A DNA stretch of 64,000 bases from Actinopolyspora lacussalsi subsp. righensis (GCF_900116555.1 NZ_FPAT01000015.1:62001-126000), one strand, 5' to 3'. Shown: positions 17,813-27,882, counted from the stretch's first letter. The notes: generated by a model not told the origin, from the letters alone. Translations and numbers: made by a program.

Positions 17813-20800
17813 GTGCATCTGAAGAGCCTGACGCTGAAGGGGTTCAAATCCTTCGTGTCGACCACGACTCTGCGGTTCGAACCGGGAATCACGTGCGTGG
17901 TGGGGCCGAACGGCTCCGGCAAGTCCAATGTGCTCGACGCGCTGACCTGGGTCATGGGGGAGCAGGGCGCCAAGGCGCTGCGTGGCGGCAAGATGGAGGA
18001 CGTCATCTTCGCCGGAACATCGGGACGGGCGCCGCTCGGGCGTGCCGAGGTCAATCTGACCATCGACAACGCCGACGGGGCGCTGCCGATCGACTACACC
18101 GAGGTGTCGATCACCCGCCGCATGTTTCGCGACGGTGCCAGCGAGTACGAGCTCAACGGCAACGCCTGCAGGCTGCGCGACCTGCAGGAGCTGCTGTCCG
18201 ACTCCGGGATCGGCCGGGAGATGCACGTCATCGTCGGCCAGGGGCAGCTCTCCAGCATCCTGCAGGCCAAGCCCGAGGAGCACCGCAGGCTCATCGAGGA
18301 GGCCGCGGGCGTGCTCAAACACCGCAAGCGCAAGGAGAAGGCGCTACGCAAGCTGGAGGCGATGCAGGCCAACCTCACCCGGTTGACCGATCTGACCGGC
18401 GAGCTCCGCAAGCAACTCAAACCGCTGGGCAAGCAGGCCGAGATCGCCCGAAGGGCCCAGACCATCCAGGCCGAACTGCGCGACGCGCGACTGCGGCTGA
18501 TCGCCGACGACCTGGTCACCGCTCGTTCCGAGCTCGAACGTGACGAAGCCAACGAGCAGGCCGCGCGGGACAAGCGGGCCGAGACGGAAAAGGCGCTGCA
18601 GCAGGCCCAGGAGCAGGAGAAGCAGCTGGGGGAGCAGGTCAGCGCCGACGCTCCCCGGGTGGCACGTATCCAGGACACCTGGCACCGGCTCTCCGCGCTG
18701 CAGGAACGTCTCGGCGGCACGCTGCGACTGGCGCAGGAACGGCACAAGCACCTCAGTGCCGAACCGGAACAGCACCACTCGGAGCGCGACCCCGAGGAAC
18801 TCGAGGCCGAGGCGGACGAAGCGGCCGAGCGCGAGGAGACCGCCAACGAGGAGGCCGAGCGCACCCGCGAGGCGCTCGCCGAGGTGGTCACGAGCCGTTC
18901 GGAAGCGGAGTCGGCACTGCGGGAGGCCGAGAACGCCCACATGGCCGCCGTGCGCGCCATAGCCGACCGCCGAGAGGGAGCCGCGCGCCTCTCCGGCGAG
19001 GTCGAGTCGATGCGCAGCAAGGTCGCCGCCACCGACGAGGAGATCGAACGGTTGACGGCCTCCACCACCGAGGCCGAGCGACGCGCCGCCGAGGCGCAGC
19101 AGACCTACGAGGAGGCGGCCGCGGCCGACGACACAGAGCACGGTGACGACGACGGCGTCGAACAGCGGTGTGCCAACGCCGCTGAGGCCAGGGACGCGGC
19201 CAAGCGGCGAGTGGACGAACTCGTCGAGGCCGAGCGGTCCGCCGAACGTGAGACGGCCTCCTGGCAGGCCCGGGTGGAGGCCCTGTCGATGGGGCTGGAC
19301 CGCAAGGACGGCGCGGCCACGTTGCTGGCCGCGGGCGAACGCGTTCCCGGACTGCTCGGATCGATCTCCGCCCTGCTGAGCGTGGAACCCGGTGCGGAGT
19401 CCGCGTTGACGGCGGCGCTGGGGACGGCGGCCGAAGCGGTGGCGGTACGCGGGGTCAGCGACGCGGCCACCGCGCTGCGAGTGCTCAAGGAGGACGAGGC
19501 GGGCAGCAGTGGTCTGCTCGTCGGTGCCGCCGCTCCACCCGATCGAGCCTCCTGGCCCGAGCTGGACGGTTCGGCGCGTTGGGCTGTGGACCTGCTGCAG
19601 GCCCCCGACGAGCTGCTGCCCGCCCTGACGGTGCTGCTCGACCGGATCGCGGTGGTCGAGGACCTGGACAGCGCGGAACGGCTGCTGGAGCGGTACCCCG
19701 AGGTGCGGGCGGTCACTTCGGAGGGTGACCTGCTCGGCACCAGCTGGTCCTCCGGTGGCTCGTCGGCCTCGGACAATCGGAGCCTCATCGAGGTGCAGGC
19801 CGCCGTGGACGAGGCCGAGTCCGAGCTAGCCGAGGCACGGCGCGCGGTGGAACGGCACGGTGCCGCCCTGGAAGGGGCGCGCTCCGAGCTGGAGTCACGC
19901 GAAGCCGAGGTCAACACCGCGCGGGAACAGCGCAACGAACTCCGGGTGCGGCACGCACGCAGTTCCGAGCGGGTGGCCAGCCTGCTCGACGCCGCCCGGT
20001 CCGCGGCCGCGGAGGTGGAACGGCTGCGTACCCAGCGCGGTGACGTGGAGCGTTCGCGGCAGGAGGCGGTGGACAAGCTCGCCGAGCTCCAGGAACGACT
20101 GGAGGTGGTGCAGTCCGAACAGCTCGACGAGCAGGAGCCCGACACCACGGAACGGGACCGACTGGCTTCCGAGCTGGACGACCTGCGGCAGCGGGAGATG
20201 GACGCCAGGCTCGCCGTGCGCAGTGCCGAGGAGCGCGCACGCGCGCTGCAGGGCAAAGCCGAACAGCTGCGTCGTTCCGCCAGGCAGGAACGGCAGCAGC
20301 GTGAGCGTGCCGAACAGGCACGACTGGCCAGGCAACGTGGTGCACGGGTCGCCGAGACCGTGATCGAGGGCTGTCGCACCGCGTTGCAGCGCATCGAGCT
20401 GTCACTGCGGTCGGCCGGTGAGCAGCGTGACGAGTTGCAACAGCGCCACTCCGAGAACGAGAGCCGGTTGCAGACCGTGCGCAACCAGGTTCGCGAGCTG
20501 TCCGGGGAGCTGGAGAAGCTCACCGACGCGGTGCACCGCGACGAGGTGGCCCGTGCCGAGCAGCGGTTGCGGATCGAACAGCTCGAAACGAAGATCGTCG
20601 AGGACTTCGGTGTGGGGCTGGACGACCTGGTTCAGGAGTACGGGCCCGATGTCGCGGTCCCGCCGAGCCCGACGGAGATGTCGGAGTACGAGGCGGCCAA
20701 GGAGCGCGGTGAGCAGGTCAGCAAGCCGCCCTCGTTGCCCTACGACCGGGACACCCAGCAGCGTCGGGCGGACCGCGCGGAGAAGGATCTGGCCGCGTTG

Positions 20801-21478
20801 GGCAAGGTCAATCCGCTGGCGCTGGAGGAGTACGCCGCCCTGGAGGAGCGTTACAAGTACCTCTCGGGGCAGTTGGAGGACCTCAAGGCCACCCGCAAGG
20901 ACCTGCTCGACGTGGTCAAGGAGGTCGACGAGAAGATCCTGGAGGTCTTCTCGACCGCGTTCGACGACGTCGCGGCCGAGTTCGAGAAGGTCTTCTCGGT
21001 GCTTTTCCCGGGTGGTTCCGGCAAGCTCGTGCTCACCGACCCCGAGGACATGCTCACCACCGGCGTCGAGGTGGAGGCCAGGCCGCCGGGAAAGAAGGTC
21101 AAGCGGCTGTCCCTGCTCTCCGGTGGGGAGAAGTCGCTGACCGCCGTGGCGATGCTGGTGGCGATCTTCCGTGCTCGCCCCTCCCCGTTCTACGTGCTCG
21201 ACGAGGTGGAGGCCGCGCTGGACGAGACGAACCTGCGGCGACTGATCGGGCTGCTCGATCAGCTCCGGGCGAACTCGCAGTTGATCATCATTACCCACCA
21301 GAAACCCACCATGGAGATCGCCGACGCCCTGTACGGGGTGAGCATGCGCGGCGACGGGATCACCACCGTGATCTCGCAACGACTGGCCTCGGGCAACGAC
21401 GAACCCGTCGAGACGACCGAACCCGTGGCGAAGGCCGAATCCGTTCCTACCGCGGCCGGAGGAGAGGCGAGTTCCTGA
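17813..21478 (+). CDS. smc: chromosome segregation ATPase SMC
   Basis: Structural maintenance of chromosomes protein, the ATPase of the SMC-ScpAB condensin. The 1221 residues read: N-terminal head with Walker A GPNGSGKSN (near 33-41), a long coiled coil, a hinge (about 500-640, ERVPGLLGSISALL onward), a second coiled coil, and a C-terminal head with ABC signature LLSGGEKSL (near 1100) and Walker B YVLDEVEAALDE (near 1128). GTG 17813 gives the standard N-terminus HLKSLTLKGFKSF. Downstream is a bidirectional hairpin, then a convergent gene. Confidence 0.97.
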   Translation: MHLKSLTLKGFKSFVSTTTLRFEPGITCVVGPNGSGKSNVLDALTWVMGEQGAKALRGGKMEDVIFAGTSGRAPLGRAEVNLTIDNADGALPIDYTEVSITRRMFRDGASEYELNGNACRLRDLQELLSDSGIGREMHVIVGQGQLSSILQAKPEEHRRLIEEAAGVLKHRKRKEKALRKLEAMQANLTRLTDLTGELRKQLKPLGKQAEIARRAQTIQAELRDARLRLIADDLVTARSELERDEANEQAARDKRAETEKALQQAQEQEKQLGEQVSADAPRVARIQDTWHRLSALQERLGGTLRLAQERHKHLSAEPEQHHSERDPEELEAEADEAAEREETANEEAERTREALAEVVTSRSEAESALREAENAHMAAVRAIADRREGAARLSGEVESMRSKVAATDEEIERLTASTTEAERRAAEAQQTYEEAAAADDTEHGDDDGVEQRCANAAEARDAAKRRVDELVEAERSAERETASWQARVEALSMGLDRKDGAATLLAAGERVPGLLGSISALLSVEPGAESALTAALGTAAEAVAVRGVSDAATALRVLKEDEAGSSGLLVGAAAPPDRASWPELDGSARWAVDLLQAPDELLPALTVLLDRIAVVEDLDSAERLLERYPEVRAVTSEGDLLGTSWSSGGSSASDNRSLIEVQAAVDEAESELAEARRAVERHGAALEGARSELESREAEVNTAREQRNELRVRHARSSERVASLLDAARSAAAEVERLRTQRGDVERSRQEAVDKLAELQERLEVVQSEQLDEQEPDTTERDRLASELDDLRQREMDARLAVRSAEERARALQGKAEQLRRSARQERQQRERAEQARLARQRGARVAETVIEGCRTALQRIELSLRSAGEQRDELQQRHSENESRLQTVRNQVRELSGELEKLTDAVHRDEVARAEQRLRIEQLETKIVEDFGVGLDDLVQEYGPDVAVPPSPTEMSEYEAAKERGEQVSKPPSLPYDRDTQQRRADRAEKDLAALGKVNPLALEEYAALEERYKYLSGQLEDLKATRKDLLDVVKEVDEKILEVFSTAFDDVAAEFEKVFSVLFPGGSGKLVLTDPEDMLTTGVEVEARPPGKKVKRLSLLSGGEKSLTAVAMLVAIFRARPSPFYVLDEVEAALDETNLRRLIGLLDQLRANSQLIIITHQKPTMEIADALYGVSMRGDGITTVISQRLASGNDEPVETTEPVAKAESVPTAAGGEASS

Positions 21479-21513
21479 CACCGCGACAGGGCGCACTCCC
21501 GCGCGCCGGATGT

Positions 21514-21540
21514 GGCACCGTGCGGCATCAGCACGGTGCC
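21514..21540. terminator. bidirectional hairpin after smc
   Basis: Perfect 10-bp stem (21514-21523 with 21531-21540, seven-base loop) between the convergent smc and symporter genes. A likely terminator for both. Confidence 0.7.
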
Positions 21541-21581
21541 GCCCCGGTGTCGGGTACGTCGCCGGGGCCGCTGCCGGGAAC

Positions 21582-23096
21582 TCAGCCCGTCTCGGACAGC
21601 TCGGACTCGCGTGCTGCCTCTTCCTGCCGCGGGCGGTGCCGCAGCGACAGCACACCACCCGTGAGCAGCGTGATCACCACGCCGATCGGTGCGTACCAGG
21701 GAAACGCCAACGGTGCGTGACCTCCCTGCCCGTCCGGAAAGGCCGCGCCGAACGCCAGCCAGAGCACCCCGAGCAGTGCGCAACAGAACGCCACCACCGC
21801 GTCGGGCTGCCGCGCACGACGCACCAGCAGTCCCAGCAGAAAGGCCCCCAGCAGTGCCCCGTAGGTGTAGGACGCGATTCCGAGTCCCACCTCGACCACC
21901 GGGTTGTCGGTACTGGTGAACAGGGTGGCGAACACGACGAACACCAGCGCCCACCCGACCGTGACCGCCCGAGCCAGTCGCAGCAGTGCCCGCTCGTCGT
22001 GGACCTTGCCGCTCAGCCGCTGATACAGGTCGCTGACGGTCGAGGTGGCCAGCGAGTTCAACGAGGAGGACAGCGTACTCATGGCGGCCGCGATGATCCC
22101 CGCGATCAACAGTCCCGAAAGGCCGGGCGGAAGCTGGTTCACGATGAACCGGGGGAACAGGGCGTCACCGCTGCTCAGGCCCAACCGCTCGGGACTGGCC
22201 CCCGCGAAGAACGCCCACAGCATCGAACCGACACCCAAGAACAGCGCGAACTGCAGCAGCACGAGCAGGCCACTGGTGATCACCGCGCGTTGACTGTCGG
22301 CGAGGGTGCGGCAGGCCAGCAGCCGCTGCACCATCAACTGGTCGGCACCGTGCGAGGCCATCGCGAACACCGCTCCGCCGAACAGGGCCGTGACGAAGGA
22401 GTACTGACTCGTCAGTACTGGTGAGCTCAGGTCGAACAGCTCGAACTTGCCCGCCCGCAGTGCCTGATCGAACCAGTCACCGGGCAGCTTGCTCAGCAGG
22501 ATGATCCCCGCGAGCACCGAGCCGCCCACGTAGACACCCAACTGCACCACGTCGACCCAGACGACGGCCCGGATGCCCCCGAAGTAGGTGTAGATCACCG
22601 TCAACGCCGAGAGGGCCAGGACGATCTGCCAGTAGCTCGCGGCGACGCCGAACGAGGCCAGCATCACCTTCACCGGGATGGCCGTGGCGAACAGCCGCAG
22701 TCCGTCCGCCAGCAACCTGGTGATCGAGAAGGTCACCGAGGCGGTGCCCTGCATCCCGCGCCCGAAGCGCTGCCCCAGGAACGCGTAGGCGCTGACCAGT
22801 TCGCCGGTGTAGTAGCGCGGCAGCAGCACGAAAGCCACGATCGTCCTGCCGATCAGGTACCCGATGGCCAGCTGCAGGTAGGTGAACGAGCCCAGATAGG
22901 CCACGGTGGGAACGCTGATCACGGTCAGCGTGGAGGTCTCGGTGGCCACCACCGAGAAGCAGACCGCCCACCAGGGCAGATCACGTCCGCCCAGGAAGTA
23001 GTCACCGGTGCCGCGCTGCCTGCCCGCCAGCAGAATACCGAGGGCGGGCATCGCCAGCAGGTAGACGCCGATCACTGCCAGGTCGATGATGCGCAT
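21582..23096 (-). CDS. sodium:solute symporter family protein
   Basis: Integral membrane transporter of 504 residues with about 13 predicted hydrophobic segments. The N-terminal family pattern is FLGGRDLPWWAVCFSVVATETSTLT. It belongs to the SSS/SLC5 superfamily of Na+-coupled importers of sugars, vitamins and related solutes. Its start lies inside the 3' end of anmK (25-base overlap), so the two are almost certainly co-translated. That context suggests a substrate linked to peptidoglycan amino-sugars, which is inference. Confidence 0.88.
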   Translation of the reverse strand: MRIIDLAVIGVYLLAMPALGILLAGRQRGTGDYFLGGRDLPWWAVCFSVVATETSTLTVISVPTVAYLGSFTYLQLAIGYLIGRTIVAFVLLPRYYTGELVSAYAFLGQRFGRGMQGTASVTFSITRLLADGLRLFATAIPVKVMLASFGVAASYWQIVLALSALTVIYTYFGGIRAVVWVDVVQLGVYVGGSVLAGIILLSKLPGDWFDQALRAGKFELFDLSSPVLTSQYSFVTALFGGAVFAMASHGADQLMVQRLLACRTLADSQRAVITSGLLVLLQFALFLGVGSMLWAFFAGASPERLGLSSGDALFPRFIVNQLPPGLSGLLIAGIIAAAMSTLSSSLNSLATSTVSDLYQRLSGKVHDERALLRLARAVTVGWALVFVVFATLFTSTDNPVVEVGLGIASYTYGALLGAFLLGLLVRRARQPDAVVAFCCALLGVLWLAFGAAFPDGQGGHAPLAFPWYAPIGVVITLLTGGVLSLRHRPRQEEAARESELSETG

Positions 23097-24334
23097 GTGC
23101 TCTCCCGGTCGGAGGTGTGGAACGCGCTCGGCGTCGAGATCCGGAGTGCGGTCACCGGTGTCCCGACGGGGTCGGGTGGCGACAACGGCCGGTTACCCGG
23201 GGTGATGGTGCCCAGCACGCGGGGTCCCTCGGCTCCGGTGCAGGACGCGATGTTGCCCGCGATCCCGTGCATCCCGAGAAAACCGAGCAGCGCGGCCAGG
23301 AACGCCTCCTTGGCGTCGGGAGGTATCCCGTGCTGCCCGCTGGTGTTCAGCTCGGCGCCGTGACGGCCGAGCTCGCGTCGCAGTCCGGACATCAGTACCG
23401 GATTCGCCACTCCACCGCCCGAGGCGATCACCAGGGCCGCTTCGTGCGCGGCACACGCCTCGGTCACCGTGCGGACCGTGAGCTCGGTGACGGTGCGCAG
23501 CAGGTCCGGCGCGGAGACCTCCGGTAGCGCTTCCAGCGCGTTTCGCAGGTACTCGTCCCCGAAGTGCTCCTTGCCGGTCGTCTTCGGTGGGCGGAGGCGA
23601 AAGTAGTCGTCGCTCAGCAGCCTTTCCAGCAGATCCGGCCGAACTCGGCCGCGCGCGGCCAACGTGCCGTCGGTGTCGCGCCCCTCCTCGGAGCCGACCA
23701 GTTCGGCGGCCGCGTCGATCAGCGCGTTCCCCGGCCCCGTGTCGTAGGCGAGCGGATCTCCTTCGCCCACCACCGTGATGTTGGCGATACCGCCCAGGTT
23801 CAGCGCCAGTACGCGGCCTGGAGGCGGGGTGTTCCCCACGGGAGGGAAGAGGCCCGCGAGCCAGAGCACATCGAGTACCGGTGCCAACGGCGCACCCTGC
23901 CCACCCGCGGCCACGTCCCTGCTGCGCGGGTCGGCGAGCACGGGAAGCCCGGTGGCTTCCGCGATCCGGGCGGAGCCGCCCAGCTGCAGCGTTCCCAGTG
24001 TTCGGCCCCGCACCGTCTCGTGCCGGACGGTCTGCCCGAGCGAGCCGATCAGATCCGCCCGCCCACCGGCCAGCTGTTCGACGCCGTACCTCGCGGCCGT
24101 GGCGAACACCCGACCGGTCTCGGTCTCCAACCCACACCACGCGGACGGTCCCTTGTCCTCCGAACGAGTCAGCGACACGAGCTCCCGACGCAGCGTTTCG
24201 GGGTACGGAAGCGAGCTGTAGCCCAGCGGAAGCGACTCGATCACCCCCGCCCGCAGTCGAAATTCGACAGCGGCGACGTCCACCCCGTCCATCGAGGTTC
24301 CCGAAAGCAGCCCGATCACCCGCCACGGCTCCAT
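23072..24334 (-). CDS. anmK: anhydro-N-acetylmuramic acid kinase
   Basis: AnmK hydrolyses and phosphorylates 1,6-anhydro-MurNAc to MurNAc-6-phosphate in cell-wall recycling. The 420 residues carry IGLLSGTSMDGVDVA at the start, LNLGGIANITV (glycine-rich sugar/ATP site), the GPGNALIDAA motif, and IASGGGVANPVLM with NTSGQHGIPPDAKEA at the C-terminus. Start ATG 24334; an upstream in-frame start at 24352 adds six residues. The symporter gene overlaps its 3' end. Divergent from ftsY. Confidence 0.93.
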   Translation of the reverse strand: MEPWRVIGLLSGTSMDGVDVAAVEFRLRAGVIESLPLGYSSLPYPETLRRELVSLTRSEDKGPSAWCGLETETGRVFATAARYGVEQLAGGRADLIGSLGQTVRHETVRGRTLGTLQLGGSARIAEATGLPVLADPRSRDVAAGGQGAPLAPVLDVLWLAGLFPPVGNTPPPGRVLALNLGGIANITVVGEGDPLAYDTGPGNALIDAAAELVGSEEGRDTDGTLAARGRVRPDLLERLLSDDYFRLRPPKTTGKEHFGDEYLRNALEALPEVSAPDLLRTVTELTVRTVTEACAAHEAALVIASGGGVANPVLMSGLRRELGRHGAELNTSGQHGIPPDAKEAFLAALLGFLGMHGIAGNIASCTGAEGPRVLGTITPGNRPLSPPDPVGTPVTALRISTPSAFHTSDRESTCASSTWQ

Positions 24335-24447
24335 CCTGGTGGTGTAGATCACTTCGGGTGGTGGTGCAAGCGCGACACGGCTTCCCGGGCGAACCCGCCG
24401 TGCGGGTCGCGTCCGGCGGTGCGCTCCTCGGGTGCGACGATGGACGT

Positions 24448-26013
24448 GTGTCCACCACGAATGTGATCCTGATCATCGTTGCCGCACTGGTGGTGCTGGC
24501 CGTACTCGTCGGCACGGGCATTCTGCTCGCTCGACGCAGGCGGGTCAGCCTCGCTCAACAGGAGCGGGAGGATACGTCTGCGGGCCAGGGCGGTTATCGC
24601 GCGGGCAGTGGAATCAGCCTCTCCAGTGGCGGCACGACGACCGCACCCGAGCACCCCGTCGAGGAACGAACCGAGACGCAGGGGCAACCGGGTGTCGGTG
24701 ACGACGCCGCGGTTCCCAGGGACAGTCAACGGCGCGGCATGGTCGACGTTCCGCTGCCGAGCTCCTCCGAGGTCGATGACACCACGGTCGGAACCGACGA
24801 CGACACCGCGACGACCACCGGAGAGCCCCCTGCCGCCGAGTCCGCCACGGCTCCCGCCGTTCCGGAGCAGCCACTCCCCGCCGAGTCGGAGTCGGTCGCG
24901 GAGACCGGCACGTCGTCCCAGCGGGAGGAGGACTCCGAGTCCACCGCTTCCGGCGGAGCCACCGGCACGGTGCCTCCCGAAACCCCAGAGTCCCCCGAAC
25001 GGCCCGAGGACGTCGTCGAGGGGACCGAGGCCGGTGCCGAGCCGGGCACGGCCGCCGACACCGAGGTCGAACCGATCGAACCGTCCACCGGCAGGTTGGA
25101 GCGGTTGCGTGGCAGGCTCTCGCGTTCGCGGTCGATGTTCGGGCAGAGCGTGCTCGGGCTGCTCGGGGCCGGTGACCTCGACGAGGACTCCTGGGAGGAG
25201 ATCGAGGACACCCTGCTGATGGCCGACCTCGGTGCCACTACGGCCTCGGAGATAATCGAGCGGCTGCGCACCGAGGTGGCCGCTCGCGGCGTGCGTACTC
25301 CCGAGCAGGCCAGGGCGTTGTTGCGCGAGGTGCTGGTGGACGCGTTGGCCACCACGCAGTCCCGCGCGGTCCAGGCGTTGCCGCACGGGGATCCGGCGGA
25401 CGGCGGCAAACCCGCGGTGGCGCTGGTCGTCGGGGTCAACGGAACCGGCAAGACGACCACGACCGGAAAGCTCGCTCGCGTGCTGGTCGCGGACGGGCGC
25501 ACGGTGCTGCTCGGCGCCGCCGACACCTTCCGCGCCGCCGCGGTGGAACAGCTCGGGACGTGGGGAGAACGCGTCGGAGCCGAGGTGGTCCGGGGTGATG
25601 AGGGAGCGGACCCGGCGAGCGTGGCGTTCGAGTCGGTGCAGCGCGGTGCCGATTCCGGTGTCGACGCCATCCTCGTCGACACCGCGGGCAGGCTGCACAC
25701 CAAGACCGGCCTGATGGACGAGCTCGGCAAGGTCAAACGCGTGGTCGGCAAGCGTGCGCAGGTCGACGAGGTGCTGCTGGTGCTCGACGCCACGACCGGT
25801 CAGAACGGGCTCGCCCAGGCGAGGGTGTTCGCCGATGTCGTCGACGTCACGGGGATCGTGCTCACCAAACTCGACGGGACCGCCAAGGGTGGGATCGTCT
25901 TCCAGGTGCAGCGCGAGCTCGGCGTGCCGGTCAAACTGGTCGGACTGGGGGAGGGTGCCGACGATCTCGCCCCGTTCGAGCCGGAGGCGTTCGTCGACGC
26001 GCTGCTCGGCTGA
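24448..26013 (+). CDS. ftsY: signal recognition particle receptor FtsY
   Basis: SRP receptor GTPase that docks Ffh-ribosome complexes at the membrane. GTG 24448 gives 521 residues. An N-terminal membrane helix (about 5-25) is followed by a long acidic linker (about 40-215) and the NG domain, with Walker A GVNGTGKTTT (near 329), DTAGRLHT (near 411), TKLDGTAKGG (near 473) and the closing LGEGADDLAPFEPEAF. The membrane helix is typical of actinobacterial FtsY. It follows smc in the usual order, interrupted here by the symporter/anmK pair. Confidence 0.95.
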   Translation: MSTTNVILIIVAALVVLAVLVGTGILLARRRRVSLAQQEREDTSAGQGGYRAGSGISLSSGGTTTAPEHPVEERTETQGQPGVGDDAAVPRDSQRRGMVDVPLPSSSEVDDTTVGTDDDTATTTGEPPAAESATAPAVPEQPLPAESESVAETGTSSQREEDSESTASGGATGTVPPETPESPERPEDVVEGTEAGAEPGTAADTEVEPIEPSTGRLERLRGRLSRSRSMFGQSVLGLLGAGDLDEDSWEEIEDTLLMADLGATTASEIIERLRTEVAARGVRTPEQARALLREVLVDALATTQSRAVQALPHGDPADGGKPAVALVVGVNGTGKTTTTGKLARVLVADGRTVLLGAADTFRAAAVEQLGTWGERVGAEVVRGDEGADPASVAFESVQRGADSGVDAILVDTAGRLHTKTGLMDELGKVKRVVGKRAQVDEVLLVLDATTGQNGLAQARVFADVVDVTGIVLTKLDGTAKGGIVFQVQRELGVPVKLVGLGEGADDLAPFEPEAFVDALLG

Positions 26014-26051
26014 CCGGGGCCCGCTGACCGGGGGCCCGCTGACCGGGGACC
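26009..26051. repeat. three tandem 14-15 bp repeats at the ftsY stop
   Basis: GCTGACCGGGGCCC occurs three times in a row (26009-26022, 26023-26037 with one extra G, 26038-26051 with one change). The first copy contains the ftsY stop codon; each copy repeats an in-phase or shifted TGA. Probably slippage duplication. Confidence 0.8.
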
Positions 26052-26206
26052 TCCGGGCCGTTAACACGCCGGTGATTCCGCCAACCGGGACGTAACAGTC
26101 AACGGCACGGATTTCATCCACGCGACACGGCGAAAACGTCATCGGGAAACACACGTTGCCGAGTATTCGGACTCGACTTGGAGCGCCGGATCGTACGGGA
26201 GGCGAC

Positions 26207-27547
26207 GTGAATTCAGGTGACACCGCCTGGGTGTTGGTGTGTGCTGCGCTGGTCATGCTCATGACACCCGGCTTGGCGCTGTTCTACGGAGGCATGGTCC
26301 GTTCCCGCGGCGTGCTCAACATGCTGATGATGAGCCTGGGCAGCCTGGGTCTCGTCGGGGTGCTCTGGGTGATCTACGGATACTCCGGGGCCTTCGGTTC
26401 CGATCTCGGTGGCGTGGGGCTGCTCGGCTCTCCCGCGGAGTTCTTCGGGATGTCGCGGTTCGTCGGGCAGGAGAGCTTGTCCGGCTCGATCCCCACGTTC
26501 GCGTTCGCCGCCTTCCAGGCCATGTTCGCGATCCTGACCGTGGCGCTGATCTCCGGCGCGATCGCGGATCGTGCCCGGTTCGGCCCCTGGATGTTGTTCG
26601 CCGGGCTGTGGGCGACCCTGGTGTACTTCCCCGTGGCCCACTGGGTCTTCGCCTTCGACGAGACCAACGCGGCCGGTGAGGTGACCGCGGTCGGTGGCTG
26701 GATCGCCAACCGGCTCGCGGCGATCGACTTCGCGGGCGGTACCGCCGTGCACATCAACGCGGGAGCGGCCGCGCTCGCGCTGGTGCTGGTTCTGGGGCCC
26801 CGGACCGGCTGGCCGAAGGAGACGGGCAAACCGCACAATCTCCCGCTGGTGGTGCTGGGAGCGGGGTTGCTGTGGTTCGGGTGGTTCGGATTCAACGCCG
26901 GCTCCGCACTGACCGCCGGAACCACCGCCGCCATCGTCTTCGTGAACACGCTCGTCGGTGCGGGTGCGGCCATGCTCGCCTGGATGCTGGTCGAACGGAT
27001 CCGGCACGGCAAACCGACCACGCTGGGAGCGGTGTCCGGGATCATCGCGGGACTGGTGGCGATCACCCCGGCCTGCTCGGCGGTCACCCCGATGGGAGCC
27101 ATCGCGGTGGGGAGCATCGCCGGTGCCGTCTGCGCGCTCGCGGTGGAGCTCAAGTACCGGCTTCGCTACGACGACTCGCTCGACGTCATCGGGGTGCACC
27201 TGGTCGGTGGACTCGTCGGCACCCTGCTGGTCGGGCTCTTCGCCTCCGAGAGTGCTCCCGCGGGCGTGGCGGGGCTGTTCTACGGTGGCGGTTTGGACCA
27301 GCTGTGGCGACAGGCGGTGGGGGCTGTCGCGGTGCTGGCGTACTCGCTGGTGCTGAGCCTGGGCATCGCCTGGGTCGTTCGTAGCACGATCGGTTTCCGC
27401 CTCGATCCCGCCGACGAGGACACCGGCATCGACGAAACCGAACACGCCGAGTCCGGTTACCACTTCGGGGAGGCGCGCAATACGGTGCGCGGACCGCGGA
27501 CCACCGAGCAAGGCTCGATCGAGGCGCTGGAAGGAAGTGTGCGATGA
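26207..27547 (+). CDS. amt: ammonium transporter (Amt family)
   Basis: Membrane channel for ammonium, 446 residues, about 11 hydrophobic helices. The N-terminus DTAWVLVCAALVMLMTPGLALFYGG is the Amt signature (given here only to position it at residues 4-28). FAGGTAVHINAGAAAL (near 179) and GVHLVGGLVGTLL supply the two pore histidines. GTG 26207 follows GGGAGG by a few bases. Overlaps glnK by four bases, so it is co-transcribed and translationally coupled. GlnR control is expected for the family, but I see no clear GlnR box in 26014-26206. Confidence 0.95.
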   Translation: MNSGDTAWVLVCAALVMLMTPGLALFYGGMVRSRGVLNMLMMSLGSLGLVGVLWVIYGYSGAFGSDLGGVGLLGSPAEFFGMSRFVGQESLSGSIPTFAFAAFQAMFAILTVALISGAIADRARFGPWMLFAGLWATLVYFPVAHWVFAFDETNAAGEVTAVGGWIANRLAAIDFAGGTAVHINAGAAALALVLVLGPRTGWPKETGKPHNLPLVVLGAGLLWFGWFGFNAGSALTAGTTAAIVFVNTLVGAGAAMLAWMLVERIRHGKPTTLGAVSGIIAGLVAITPACSAVTPMGAIAVGSIAGAVCALAVELKYRLRYDDSLDVIGVHLVGGLVGTLLVGLFASESAPAGVAGLFYGGGLDQLWRQAVGAVAVLAYSLVLSLGIAWVVRSTIGFRLDPADEDTGIDETEHAESGYHFGEARNTVRGPRTTEQGSIEALEGSVR

Positions 27548-27882
27548 AGCTCGTCACAGCCGTCGTCCAACAGGCCAAAGTGGACGAGGTGCGGGACGCC
27601 CTCACCGCCCTGGGGATTCGGGGAATGACCATCGCCGACGTGCAGGGGTACGGCAGGCAGCAGGGGCACACCGAGATCTACCGGGGCGCGGAGTACAAGG
27701 TCGACGTGGTGGACAAGACCAGGGTGGAGGTGCTGGTCAACGACGCCGATGCCGACGACGTGCTGCAGGCGATCGTTTCCGCCGCCCGCAGCGGAAGGGT
27801 CGGGGACGGCAAGGTGTGGGTCACACCTGTCGAGTCCGTGGTGCGGGTGCGCACCGGTGAGACCGGAGAACAAGCGGTCTGA
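27544..27882 (+). CDS. glnK: nitrogen regulatory PII protein (GlnK/GlnB)
   Basis: PII signal protein of 112 residues that binds ATP/ADP/2-oxoglutarate and plugs Amt when nitrogen is ample. The T-loop has Tyr51 in EYKVD, the residue modified by adenylylation in actinobacteria. The B-loop pattern is GRVGDGKVWV, and the C-loop VRVRTGE. The start overlaps the amt stop. Unlike many actinobacterial amt-glnK-glnD operons, no glnD follows; a strong terminator ends the unit. Confidence 0.95.
   Translation: MKLVTAVVQQAKVDEVRDALTALGIRGMTIADVQGYGRQQGHTEIYRGAEYKVDVVDKTRVEVLVNDADADDVLQAIVSAARSGRVGDGKVWVTPVESVVRVRTGETGEQAV

Noticed and set aside
26014-26206. Possible GlnR boxes upstream of amt
   Set aside because: GTAAC and GAAAC half-sites occur but not at the required six-base spacing, so no operator is claimed.
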